In this document: in pieces, positions 1 to 5,310 of the stretch
Layout: each line of letters begins with the position of its first letter
Numbering within the stretch: position 1 is the stretch's first letter
Source: an uncultured Eubacteriales bacterium
GTDB taxonomy: Bacteria; Bacillota; Clostridia; Oscillospirales; Acutalibacteraceae
Direction: 5' to 3'
NCBI GenBank assembly: GCA_934489735.1
Contig: CAKSSR010000056.1
Coordinates: forward strand, 1 to 5,332
DNA length: 5,332 bases
Notes under the pieces: generated by a model
The model's database searches: none
Told to the model about the DNA's origin: nothing
What the model saw: only the letters and a program-made list of their open reading frames with translations
Made by a program: the position numbers and the translations under genes

Positions 1-124
1 GGGGATAGCTTGGTAAATATCTTTCCGTTAGGAGAGAGTTCCCAAGAACCCTGCGACTTTAGTTGTGGGAGGTTCAGGATTAGTAAAAGTGTTAGTAGCT
101 TCGAATTATTTCGAAGCTTTTTTT
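1..124 (+). ncRNA. 3' part of an unidentified structured RNA
   Basis: No convincing protein gene covers this stretch, but it folds well. Hairpin I pairs CTTGG (9-13) with CCAAG (42-46); after an internal loop, a perfect 7-bp stem TCTTTCC (20-26) / GGAGAGA (31-37) closes a GTTA loop. Hairpin II follows directly: AACC (47-50) pairs with GGTT (71-74), and an inner stem (51-57 with 62-69, one bulged G, three G-U pairs) closes a TTTA loop. A single-stranded spacer then leads to an intrinsic terminator. The number of G-U pairs and the stacked arrangement suggest a conserved RNA rather than chance. The 5' end is outside the window, so it could be a stand-alone small RNA such as a 6S-like RNA, or a leader. 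I see no SRP, tmRNA, T-box or RNase P signature. Frame 1 is open through it, but that peptide runs through the terminator hairpin and looks spurious. Confidence 0.45.
97..124 (+). terminator. Intrinsic terminator of the upstream RNA
   Basis: A perfect 9-bp stem AGCTTCGAA (97-105) / TTCGAAGCT (110-118) encloses a TTAT loop and is followed by a run of six T (119-124). This is a textbook factor-independent terminator. It separates the RNA at the left edge from the pot operon, so the operon needs its own promoter downstream of this point. Confidence 0.9.
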
Positions 125-131
125 AATTTAT

Positions 132-297
132 TATATAAAATTCACCAGTGACTATACATCCGTTAAGATTATATAACCAATTGATATAGAATATGTACCG
201 GTATTAATAGAATCTAACACTTGAATGTTAACACTTTATATGGGTCAAGCAGCGGACGATAAGAAACGTATTACAATTTTTAGAAAGTAGGATGAAA
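132..297 (+). promoter_or_regulatory. potA upstream region, promoter not clearly resolved
   Basis: The pot operon must be transcribed from here because a strong terminator lies just upstream. No consensus promoter stands out. Candidates are TTGATA (181-186) with a poor -10 near 202-209, and CTAACA (214-219), 17 bp, TATATG (237-242). A short inverted repeat TAACA (215-219) / TGTTA (226-230) overlaps the second candidate and could be an operator, but it is short enough to be chance. I see no riboswitch-like structure and no small gene. Confidence 0.3.
287..294 (+). promoter_or_regulatory. Ribosome binding site deciding the potA start
   Basis: The Shine-Dalgarno-like GTAGGATG abuts or contains the ATG at 292, leaving no spacer for that codon. 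It leaves 6 bases between AGG and the ATG at 298. This favours 298 as the real start. Confidence 0.6.
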
Positions 298-1428
298 ATG
301 TCTAATAATTTTATAGTATCTTTGCAAGATATTTCAATTTCTTTTGATGGAGAAAATATATTAAATAACTTTAATTTAAATATCAAGGATGGAGAATTTG
401 TTACTTTACTTGGACCATCTGGCTGTGGGAAGACTACTACCCTTAGAATTATAGGTGGATTTGTGATGCCTGACAGCGGAGACGTATTCTTTGAGGGAAA
501 AAAGATAACGACATTACCAGCGCATAAACGTCAAGTCAATACCATTTTTCAGAAATATGCACTCTTCCCGCATCTAAATGTTTATGAAAATGTAGCATTT
601 GGCATGCGAATTCAGAAAAAAAGTGAGGAAGAGATAAGAGAAACAGTAAAAGAGATGCTGTCGATGGTCAATTTAAGTGGATATGAAAAGAGAAAGGTGA
701 CATCGCTATCAGGGGGGCAGCAACAGAGAATAGCAATAGCAAGAGCATTAGCCAATAGGCCTAAAGTATTATTGCTGGATGAACCGCTGGGAGCTCTTGA
801 TTTAAAATTAAGGAAGGATATGCAGACAGAGTTAAAGAAAATTCACGATCAAACAGGGATAACCTTTATTCTAGTTACGCATGATCAAGAAGAAGCATTA
901 TCTATGTCTGATACAGTTGTAGTAATGGATAAAGGAGCAATTCAGCAAATAGGAACTCCGACAGACATATATAATGAGCCATTAAATGCATTTGTAGCGG
1001 ACTTTATAGGGGAGAGTAACATTATAGATGGAGTCATGAGTGGAGACTATAACGTTCATTTTGCAGGGAAGTTGTTTAAATGTTTAGACTCAGGATTCTC
1101 AGCCAATGAACCTGTTGACGTTGTTATAAGACCTGAAGACATAGAGGTAGTATCTCCTCATCAGGGGCACATCTCTGGAACGGTTTCGACAGTAACATTC
1201 AAGGGAGTCCACAATGAGATTATAGTTGATATAGACGGTTTTAAATGGATGATTCAATCAACTGACTTTCACGAGCCAGGGGAAGAGATAGGTCTTGTAT
1301 TAGAACCGGATGATATCCATATTATGAAGAAGTCTTCTTATTCAGGAGAGTTTGGGGATTATAGTGCATTTAGTGACGAAATGTATGATGAGCAACATCC
1401 TGAACAAAAGACAGAGAAAGAAGAATAG
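298..1428 (+). CDS. potA: Spermidine/putrescine ABC transporter ATP-binding protein PotA
   Basis: Cytoplasmic ATPase subunit that powers polyamine import through PotB and PotC. Numbering from the alternative ATG at 292 (378 aa; 376 aa from 298), the landmarks are Walker A GPSGCGKT (41-48), Q-loop Gln87 in FQKYALFP, ABC signature LSGGQQQ (139-145), Walker B VLLLDEP (159-165) with catalytic Glu164, D-loop GALD (167-170) and switch His197 in THD. A C-terminal TOBE-like regulatory domain follows (about 240-345, including VVIRPEDIEVV). All ATPase residues are intact, and the length is typical of PotA. The last 30 or so residues form an acidic, charged tail (many Asp and Glu, ending EKTEKEE-like) beyond the usual TOBE end. 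It is first in a potABC operon, 25 bases before potB. CysA-, FbpC- or UgpC-type ATPases share this domain layout, but the two neighbouring permeases make the polyamine assignment strong. The exact substrate is inferred. Confidence 0.93.
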   Translation: MSNNFIVSLQDISISFDGENILNNFNLNIKDGEFVTLLGPSGCGKTTTLRIIGGFVMPDSGDVFFEGKKITTLPAHKRQVNTIFQKYALFPHLNVYENVAFGMRIQKKSEEEIRETVKEMLSMVNLSGYEKRKVTSLSGGQQQRIAIARALANRPKVLLLDEPLGALDLKLRKDMQTELKKIHDQTGITFILVTHDQEEALSMSDTVVVMDKGAIQQIGTPTDIYNEPLNAFVADFIGESNIIDGVMSGDYNVHFAGKLFKCLDSGFSANEPVDVVIRPEDIEVVSPHQGHISGTVSTVTFKGVHNEIIVDIDGFKWMIQSTDFHEPGEEIGLVLEPDDIHIMKKSSYSGEFGDYSAFSDEMYDEQHPEQKTEKEE

Positions 1429-1436
1429 TATCATTG

Positions 1437-1443
1437 AGAGGGG
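1437..1443 (+). promoter_or_regulatory. Ribosome binding site for potB
   Basis: AGAGGGG lies 10 bases before the ATG at 1454. It supports that start over the in-frame ATG at 1352, which is inside potA, has no such site and would add 34 non-hydrophobic residues unlike PotB. Confidence 0.6.
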
Positions 1444-1453
1444 AATTAAGGCT

Positions 1454-2263
1454 ATGAAAAAGGTTATGATGGTACCATATTACATATGGATAATATTATT
1501 TATAATAGTTCCATTCCTGTTAATAGTCCTGTTTGCATTTACTACTAAAACAGGAGACTTTACATTCGAAAACATAATATCGGTAGGGAAATATTCAAAC
1601 GTCTTTTTGAAATCTATCTTGCTTGGGGGAATTGCAACTTTAGCTTCGTTAATAATAAGCTATCCATTTGCATGCGTAATATCAAAGCAATCAAAAAATG
1701 TGCAGAACTTTTTAATCATGTTGATTATGATACCAATGTGGATGAATTTCTTACTAAGGACGTACGCATGGATGACGATATTAGAGAACAATGGATTGAT
1801 AAATAATTTTTTAGCATTTTTAGGATTTGATCGGGTAGATTTAATAAATACATCGGGAGCAGTAGTACTTGGGATGGTTTACAATTTCATTCCTTACATG
1901 ATCTTACCATTACATTCATCAATATCAAAGATAGACAAGCGGATAATAGAGTCAGCTGAGGATTTGGGAGCGGGAAGAGTAAAAGTTTTTTCAAAAGTTT
2001 TAATTCCGTTATCAATTCCAGGGATAATGTCAGGAGTGACCATGGTTTTTGTGCCATCGGTAAGCACATTTATAATATCTAAGATGCTCGGGGGAGGAGC
2101 GAACTTACTTATTGGAGATATAATAGACATGCAGTTTCTAGGAAACTCATATAATCCTCATTTAGGATCAGCGATATCATTAGTTTTAATGTTTTTGATA
2201 CTAATATGTATGAAAACGATGAATAAATTTGACAATGAAGAGATAATGCCAATGGGGAGATGA
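1454..2263 (+). CDS. potB: Spermidine/putrescine ABC transporter permease PotB
   Basis: Integral membrane subunit which, paired with PotC, forms the polyamine channel in the cytoplasmic membrane. The protein is 269 aa with about six hydrophobic segments (roughly 8-30, 53-75, 84-106, 133-155, 186-208 and 236-255). The cytoplasmic EAA coupling loop that docks on PotA is clear at about 166-190 (ESAEDLGAGR...IPLSIPG). PotB-like hallmarks include PMWMNFLLRTYAWM (94-107) and the region after the EAA loop, FVPSVSTFIIS. The length is close to known PotB proteins (about 270-285 aa). The start at 1454 is chosen because it gives a short cytoplasmic N-terminus right before the first membrane segment and has a G-rich Shine-Dalgarno site. 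It lies between potA and potC and is surely co-transcribed with them. Nothing appears missing or broken. Confidence 0.93.
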   Translation: MKKVMMVPYYIWIILFIIVPFLLIVLFAFTTKTGDFTFENIISVGKYSNVFLKSILLGGIATLASLIISYPFACVISKQSKNVQNFLIMLIMIPMWMNFLLRTYAWMTILENNGLINNFLAFLGFDRVDLINTSGAVVLGMVYNFIPYMILPLHSSISKIDKRIIESAEDLGAGRVKVFSKVLIPLSIPGIMSGVTMVFVPSVSTFIISKMLGGGANLLIGDIIDMQFLGNSYNPHLGSAISLVLMFLILICMKTMNKFDNEEIMPMGR

Positions 2264-2269
2264 CGACAG

Positions 2270-3067
2270 ATGAAGATTTTGAATAAGATATATACGTATT
2301 TGATGTTCATATTTTTGTATGCCCCTGTGATTGTTTTAATAATATTCTCCTTCAATGAATCAAAAAGTAGAGCTAACTTTAGCGGATTTACGTTGAAGTG
2401 GTACAAAATGCTCTTCCAAGACACAGAGATATTAAAAGCGGTATCAAATACTTTAATAGTGGCACTAATAAGTGCAATTGTGGCGACAATTTTAGGTACA
2501 ATAGCAGCAGTGGGGATAATGAATATGAAAAAAGTTAAGAAAAAGGTACTGTTAAGTATAACAAATTTACCGATGATCAACCCAGAGATAGTCACAGGAG
2601 TGTCATTGATGTTACTGTTTGTATTTTTATATAAAGAACTTGGAATATTTAGGCCAGGAATAATAACTTTAATATTGGCTCACGTTACGTTTTCTCTTCC
2701 CTACGTAATTCTATCTGTAATGCCGAAACTAAGACAGATGGACACCTGCTTATACGAAGCGGCACTAGATTTAGGATGTTCGCCACTAAAAGCCTTCCTA
2801 AAGGTGACAATTCCCGACATCATGCCAGGAATAGTTTCCGGATTTGTAATGGCATTTACTTTATCATTAGACGATTTTGTAATAAGTTACTTTGTATGTG
2901 GGACAACGCAGACGCTGCCAATCAGCATATATTCAATGACGAGGAAAATAGTAAGTCCAGAGATCAATGCGTTATCAACTGTTTTATTTTTAGCAATACT
3001 TTTATTACTTATTTTAATCAACATTGGAAGTATGAAGAAATCGTCAAGCAAAAGTAGAGGCAATTGA
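2270..3067 (+). CDS. potC: Spermidine/putrescine ABC transporter permease PotC
   Basis: Second membrane subunit of the polyamine importer, 265 aa. About six hydrophobic segments are visible (roughly 8-28, 58-84, 100-121, 129-152, 180-208 and 235-253). The EAA loop is well conserved at about 163-187 (YEAALDLGCSPLKAF...IPDIMPGI). The family-typical NPEIVTGVSLMLLF (104-117) and SLDDFVISYF (199-208) separate PotC from PotB. The start follows the potB stop by only 6 bases. GGGGAGA (2254-2260), inside the end of potB, serves as ribosome binding site with 9 bases spacing, suggesting translational coupling. The short Ser/Lys-rich tail (SMKKSSSKSRGN) is cytoplasmic. In many Firmicutes potD, or a potD domain fused to potC, follows. 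Here the protein ends at normal permease length and is followed by a terminator. Confidence 0.93.
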   Translation: MKILNKIYTYLMFIFLYAPVIVLIIFSFNESKSRANFSGFTLKWYKMLFQDTEILKAVSNTLIVALISAIVATILGTIAAVGIMNMKKVKKKVLLSITNLPMINPEIVTGVSLMLLFVFLYKELGIFRPGIITLILAHVTFSLPYVILSVMPKLRQMDTCLYEAALDLGCSPLKAFLKVTIPDIMPGIVSGFVMAFTLSLDDFVISYFVCGTTQTLPISIYSMTRKIVSPEINALSTVLFLAILLLLILINIGSMKKSSSKSRGN

Positions 3068-3081
3068 CATCAAAGAATTAG

Positions 3082-3129
3082 AATAGCATAGATCAGATTA
3101 ATCAAAACTGGTTTATGCTATTATTTTTT
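3082..3129 (+). terminator. Intrinsic terminator of the potABC operon
   Basis: A 15-bp stem runs from AATAGCATA GATCAG (3082-3096) to CTGGTT TATGCTATT (3108-3122), with two G-U pairs and an 11-base loop. Six T follow at 3124-3129. It starts 15 bases after the potC stop, so it closes the operon after three genes. Its T-run overlaps a direct repeat starting at 3126. Confidence 0.9.
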
Positions 3130-3147
3130 GTTAAGATTTTGACAAGT
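3126..3147 (+). promoter_or_regulatory. Third copy of the 11-bp direct repeat (possible response-regulator box)
   Basis: Two 11-base units, TTTTGTTAAGA (3126-3136) and TTTTGACAAGT (3137-3147), stand head to tail. They match the boxes at 3266-3282 and 4656-4672, although the second half-site is TGACAA rather than TGTTAA. No extended -10 lies 27 bp downstream, so it is not a simple promoter copy. It could be an auxiliary upstream site for the gene at 3352, about 140 bp from its proximal box. Confidence 0.4.
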
Positions 3148-3262
3148 CTTATAAGAAAGTGGAAGGCAAAAAGTGTCGTAAATTGACAATTGAATTAAAA
3201 AAATTGAGAATTGAGTGAGATTGGTTAGAAAAATATAAAGGGAAAAGATGAATAAGATTATG
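3130..3262. other. Non-coding AT-rich stretch between pot terminator and promoter box
   Basis: No gene is seen. The stretch carries four loosely spaced AATTGA-like elements (about 3181-3215). It also carries a possible second promoter, TTGAGT (3211-3216), 17 bp, TATAAA (3234-3239). Nothing else can be supported. Confidence 0.4.
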
Positions 3263-3265
3263 TTA

Positions 3266-3315
3266 TATTAAGATTTTGTTAAGAAAAACAAAAGCATGTT
3301 TGATTATGCTATAAT
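3266..3315 (+). promoter_or_regulatory. Promoter with tandem response-regulator-like box for the repeat gene at 3352
   Basis: A direct repeat TATTAA (3266-3271), GATTT, TGTTAA (3277-3282) is followed after 27 bp by a perfect extended -10, TGC TATAAT (TG at 3307-3308, hexamer 3310-3315). No recognisable -35 lies 17 bp upstream of the -10, which fits an activated promoter. The same arrangement with the same spacing precedes the paralogue at 4738. On the + strand the half-sites fit the WalR consensus TGTWAH-N5-TGTWAH apart from one base. On the - strand they read TTAACA-N5-TTAATA, close to a Bacillus PhoP box. Which regulator binds is inference. Confidence 0.7.
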
Positions 3316-3351
3316 AGGAATAATAATTATTTAAAATTTGGAGGAATAAAA

Positions 3352-4569
3352 ATGAAACTAAGTAAGATTATTAAAGGAATTGTATGTACTTTATGCTTAG
3401 GAACAGTAATTTCTGGAATATCTGTTTTGGCAAATGATTGGATAGGGGACCAACCTTATGCCGAAGGGGCACAGAGGAGAAGCAACATTATTCCAAATGA
3501 TGCTAATGCTAAAACAGGACCTTATGCCAGGTTTAGATTGATGAAGCAAGAGATAGCCAACGGTGCAAGCCCGGTATTTGCAAGGCAATATGCAGACTTA
3601 GTAACCTCACGTTCAATTAATGAAGAGGTAGCAAGGAAGCGAGCAGCGATATTTGAGCAAGAGGTCAAAGCTGGCAAAGGATATTTTTATGCAGATAAAT
3701 ATTCGCAAGCAATGACGAGCGAGCACCGTGTAAGTAAAGCTAAAGCAAGAAAAATGGCAGAGGATGACGAGAAAAGGTTTGAATCTGGATATATGAATAC
3801 AGAGCATTATAAGAAATATAATGAAATATATGAAAAGGAAATGGAAGCGGGCAAGAGCTATGAGTATTCATCTAAATATGCTAGTCTAATAATTGAGTTC
3901 GACATGCCAGAGGCTGATGCAAGGAAGCGGGCAGAGATATATTGTCAAGAATTAGAAAGCGGTAGAGACTTTAATTATGCATGTGAGTATTCTAGGTTGG
4001 TAGTAAATTGCAAAATGGATGAAGAAAAAGCAAGAAAGCAAATGGATAAGTATGAAGAAGCGAGAAAAAGGGGCCATGGGTTTTACTATGCGATAGAATT
4101 TTCGAGACTAGTTATAAGCTGCAATGAAACGGAAGAAAGAGCTGACAAGAGGGCACAGCTATTTACTAGGGAATTAGGTGCTGGTCAAGGATTTAATTAT
4201 GCATCTGAGTATGCGAGATTGATGACAAATGGATATGAAGGATTTGAAAATATAGCGAGATGCCAAGCAAAGGTATTTGAACAAGAAATAGAATCAGGCA
4301 GAAGTGGTATATATGCCTCAGAGTATGCAAGGTTGATCATTAACAATGGTATAACAGAGTGCCAGGCGAGAAGTTCAGCTGAGATTTATGAAAAGGAAAT
4401 AGCATCAGGGCAGAGCGATCTAAAAGCGTCAGCATATGCAAAATTTATAGTGATCTATAATATGAGCGAAGAGCAGGCTAGGAAAAGGACAGAAGTATTT
4501 GAGAAAATGGTTAAATCCGGAATGAGAATTGATCAAGCGATAGAATATGCAAAAGCGTTAGCAATATAA
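3352..4569 (+). CDS. Secreted protein with about ten 37-residue helical repeats, function unknown
   Basis: I do not recognise the family. The 405-aa product begins with a clear signal peptide: basic MKLSKIIKG, a hydrophobic core, and likely cleavage after Ala27 (SVLA|ND). Residues 28-64 form a polar linker. From about 65 to the end there are tandem repeats whose key aromatic residue falls at 80, 117, 156, 176, 213, 250, 287, 325, 362 and 399, so the period is 37-38. Each unit reads approximately YASEYARLIVN, a short loop, then EEKARKRAEIYEKEIESGK, which suggests two amphipathic helices per unit and a solenoid. The third unit is shortened to about 20 residues and the last is a half unit. The mature part has six Cys (198, 211, 220, 257, 304, 337). 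No catalytic motif, LPXTG, cell-wall domain or lipobox is visible. GGAGGA (3340-3345) lies 6 bases before the ATG. It has its own promoter and terminator, and a paralogue follows. A role in surface or host interaction is only a guess. Confidence 0.85.
   Translation: MKLSKIIKGIVCTLCLGTVISGISVLANDWIGDQPYAEGAQRRSNIIPNDANAKTGPYARFRLMKQEIANGASPVFARQYADLVTSRSINEEVARKRAAIFEQEVKAGKGYFYADKYSQAMTSEHRVSKAKARKMAEDDEKRFESGYMNTEHYKKYNEIYEKEMEAGKSYEYSSKYASLIIEFDMPEADARKRAEIYCQELESGRDFNYACEYSRLVVNCKMDEEKARKQMDKYEEARKRGHGFYYAIEFSRLVISCNETEERADKRAQLFTRELGAGQGFNYASEYARLMTNGYEGFENIARCQAKVFEQEIESGRSGIYASEYARLIINNGITECQARSSAEIYEKEIASGQSDLKASAYAKFIVIYNMSEEQARKRTEVFEKMVKSGMRIDQAIEYAKALAI
3544..4566 (+). repeat. In-gene tandem repeat array, about 111-114 bp per unit
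   Basis: About nine and a half diverged copies of a 37- or 38-codon unit encode residues 65-405 of the secreted protein. DNA copies are diverged but share short runs such as tatgcatctgagtatgc (4197-4213), also seen in near-identical form in the next gene. Unit three (about 3775-3834) has lost around 17 codons, apparently in frame. The divergence suggests old expansion rather than recent slippage. Confidence 0.8.
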
Positions 4570-4575
4570 GTTTAA

Positions 4576-4618
4576 AAACATAAGTTGGCTAGAGTAAGCT
4601 GGCTTATGTTTATTTATT
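4576..4618 (+). terminator. Intrinsic terminator of the first repeat gene
   Basis: A 15-bp stem AAACATAAG TTGGCT (4576-4590) / AGCTGG CTTATGTTT (4597-4611) with three G-U pairs and an AGAGTA loop begins 6 bases after the stop codon. The tail is T-rich (ATTTATTT) rather than a clean T-run, so termination may be incomplete. It still implies that the paralogue downstream depends mainly on its own promoter. Confidence 0.75.
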
Positions 4619-4655
4619 TAGGGCGCAAGAAATTGTGAGAATTTGATCTAAATTT

Positions 4656-4705
4656 TGTTAAGATTTTGTTAAGTGGGATTAATTTGTATTTAATTATGAT
4701 ATAAT
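4656..4705 (+). promoter_or_regulatory. Promoter with tandem response-regulator-like box for the repeat gene at 4738
   Basis: Perfect direct repeat TGTTAA (4656-4661), GATTT, TGTTAA (4667-4672), then 27 bp, then an extended -10 TGA TATAAT (TG at 4697-4698, hexamer 4700-4705). The 17 bases ending at the -10 (4689-4705) match those of the first repeat gene (3299-3315) at all but two positions, and no -35 consensus is present in either. Both half-sites fit the WalR consensus TGTWAH-N5-TGTWAH exactly. The reverse strand fits a PhoP-type TTAACA-N5-TTAACA box exactly. Co-regulation of the two paralogues is therefore likely. Confidence 0.75.
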
Positions 4706-4737
4706 TAAGTTACAATAATTTTTTTGGGGGTATATAG

Positions 4738-5265
4738 ATGAAGTTGAATAAGTATATTAAAGGATTTGCATTCAGTTTATGTCTGGGAACAGTAATATCT
4801 GGATTGTCTGCGCATGCATTAGAAATGGATAGGAAAAATCGTCGCAATACAAGGAAAGATTTATATAATTTAATGAATCAAAGCAGTGCGCAAGGAAGTT
4901 GTAAAGAAAAGTTTGAAAACTTAATAGCAAATAGAGGTAATCCTTATGCATGTGAGTATATGAGATTGATTTGCGAGCATGTCGATGAAAATAGGGCTCA
5001 AAAAAGAGCAGCGATATTTTCAAAAATTATAGAAGAAGAAGGACAAGAAAGATATATTTATGCATCTGAATATGCTAGGTTAATAGTGAATTATAGGCTG
5101 GATGAAGAAAGAGCGAAAAAAGAAGCAGAAATAATAAATGAAGAAATAAGTAAAGGGAAAAGTAACACATTTGCAAGAGAATATGCAATTTACGTAGTGG
5201 AATACAAGTTGAACGAAGAAAAAGCTAGAAAACAAGCAAAGATATATGAAGAAGAAATTGATTAG
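4738..5265 (+). CDS. Short secreted paralogue with three helical repeats, function unknown, possibly truncated
   Basis: The 175-aa product is a paralogue of the preceding protein; I do not recognise the family. The signal peptide is nearly the same (MKLNKYIKG, core ending LCLGTVISGLSAHA, likely cleavage after Ala27). A polar stretch (28-60) precedes repeats with the key Tyr at 74, 112 and 149, again 37-38 residues apart. The second unit, YASEYARLIVNYRLDEERAK, is close to consensus. Mature Cys are at 55, 72 and 79. The protein stops at EEEID, in the middle of the second helix. The longer paralogue instead ends half a unit later, after a first helix, so a shortened 3' end is possible. GGGGG (4726-4730), 7 bases before the ATG, is the ribosome binding site and is unusual in being all G. 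The signal peptide and dedicated promoter suggest it is expressed and exported. No enzymatic motif is seen. Confidence 0.82.
   Translation: MKLNKYIKGFAFSLCLGTVISGLSAHALEMDRKNRRNTRKDLYNLMNQSSAQGSCKEKFENLIANRGNPYACEYMRLICEHVDENRAQKRAAIFSKIIEEEGQERYIYASEYARLIVNYRLDEERAKKEAEIINEEISKGKSNTFAREYAIYVVEYKLNEEKARKQAKIYEEEID
4927..5262 (+). repeat. In-gene tandem repeat array of the short paralogue
   Basis: Three copies of the 37-38 codon unit (residues about 64-175) match those of the gene at 3352. The array breaks off inside the second helix of the third unit. Confidence 0.75.
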
Positions 5266-5268
5266 AAA

Positions 5269-5310
5269 CGACCACGCACACTCGTGAATTTAGTCATGAG
5301 TTAGTGGTCG
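5269..5310. repeat. Long imperfect palindrome, terminator or IS200/IS605-like end
   Basis: Outer arms CGACCAC (5269-5275) and GTGGTCG (5304-5310) pair perfectly. Inside, ACTCGTGA (5280-5287) pairs with TCATGAGT (5294-5301) through one G-U, with an ATTTAG loop. The two stems are separated by GCAC on the left and TA on the right. No T-run follows on the + strand; on the - strand only TTTCT follows. It begins 3 bases after a stop codon, so it may act as a terminator or RNA 3' end. Its shape, and the TTGAT at 5258-5262, also recall the subterminal hairpins of IS200/IS605 elements. No transposase is inside the window. Confidence 0.6.

Noticed and set aside
1..126. Open frame 1 read as the C-terminus of a protein
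   Set aside because: It passes through two RNA hairpins and a terminator and ends in the T-run, with an unprotein-like composition. RNA is the simpler explanation, though the missing upstream sequence leaves some doubt.
161..177. CGTTAA-N5-TATAAC upstream of potA as another copy of the response-regulator box
   Set aside because: The second half-site matches poorly and there is no extended -10 at the right distance, so it is probably chance in AT-rich DNA.
292..297. ATG at 292 as the potA start
   Set aside because: The only Shine-Dalgarno-like sequence touches this codon directly, while the ATG at 298 has normal spacing. The difference is two residues, so 292 cannot be fully excluded.
1352..1453. 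Upstream in-frame ATG extending potB by 34 residues
   Set aside because: It overlaps the end of potA, lacks a ribosome binding site and encodes a basic, non-PotB-like stretch. The ATG at 1454 has a good site and family-like N-terminus.
1887..2595. Open frames on the minus strand opposite potB and potC
   Set aside because: They lie opposite strongly conserved permease genes and have no ribosome binding sites or recognisable domains; they are coding shadows.
3385..3396. Lipoprotein reading of the repeat proteins, using Cys15 in the signal sequence
   Set aside because: Cys15 lies inside the hydrophobic core with more hydrophobic sequence after it. A 14-residue lipoprotein signal would be too short, and a normal Ala-type cleavage site exists at residue 27.
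3544..4566. Repeat array as a CRISPR or DNA-level satellite
   Set aside because: The periodicity is at the protein level, in frame, with diverged DNA and no constant repeat plus variable spacer pattern.
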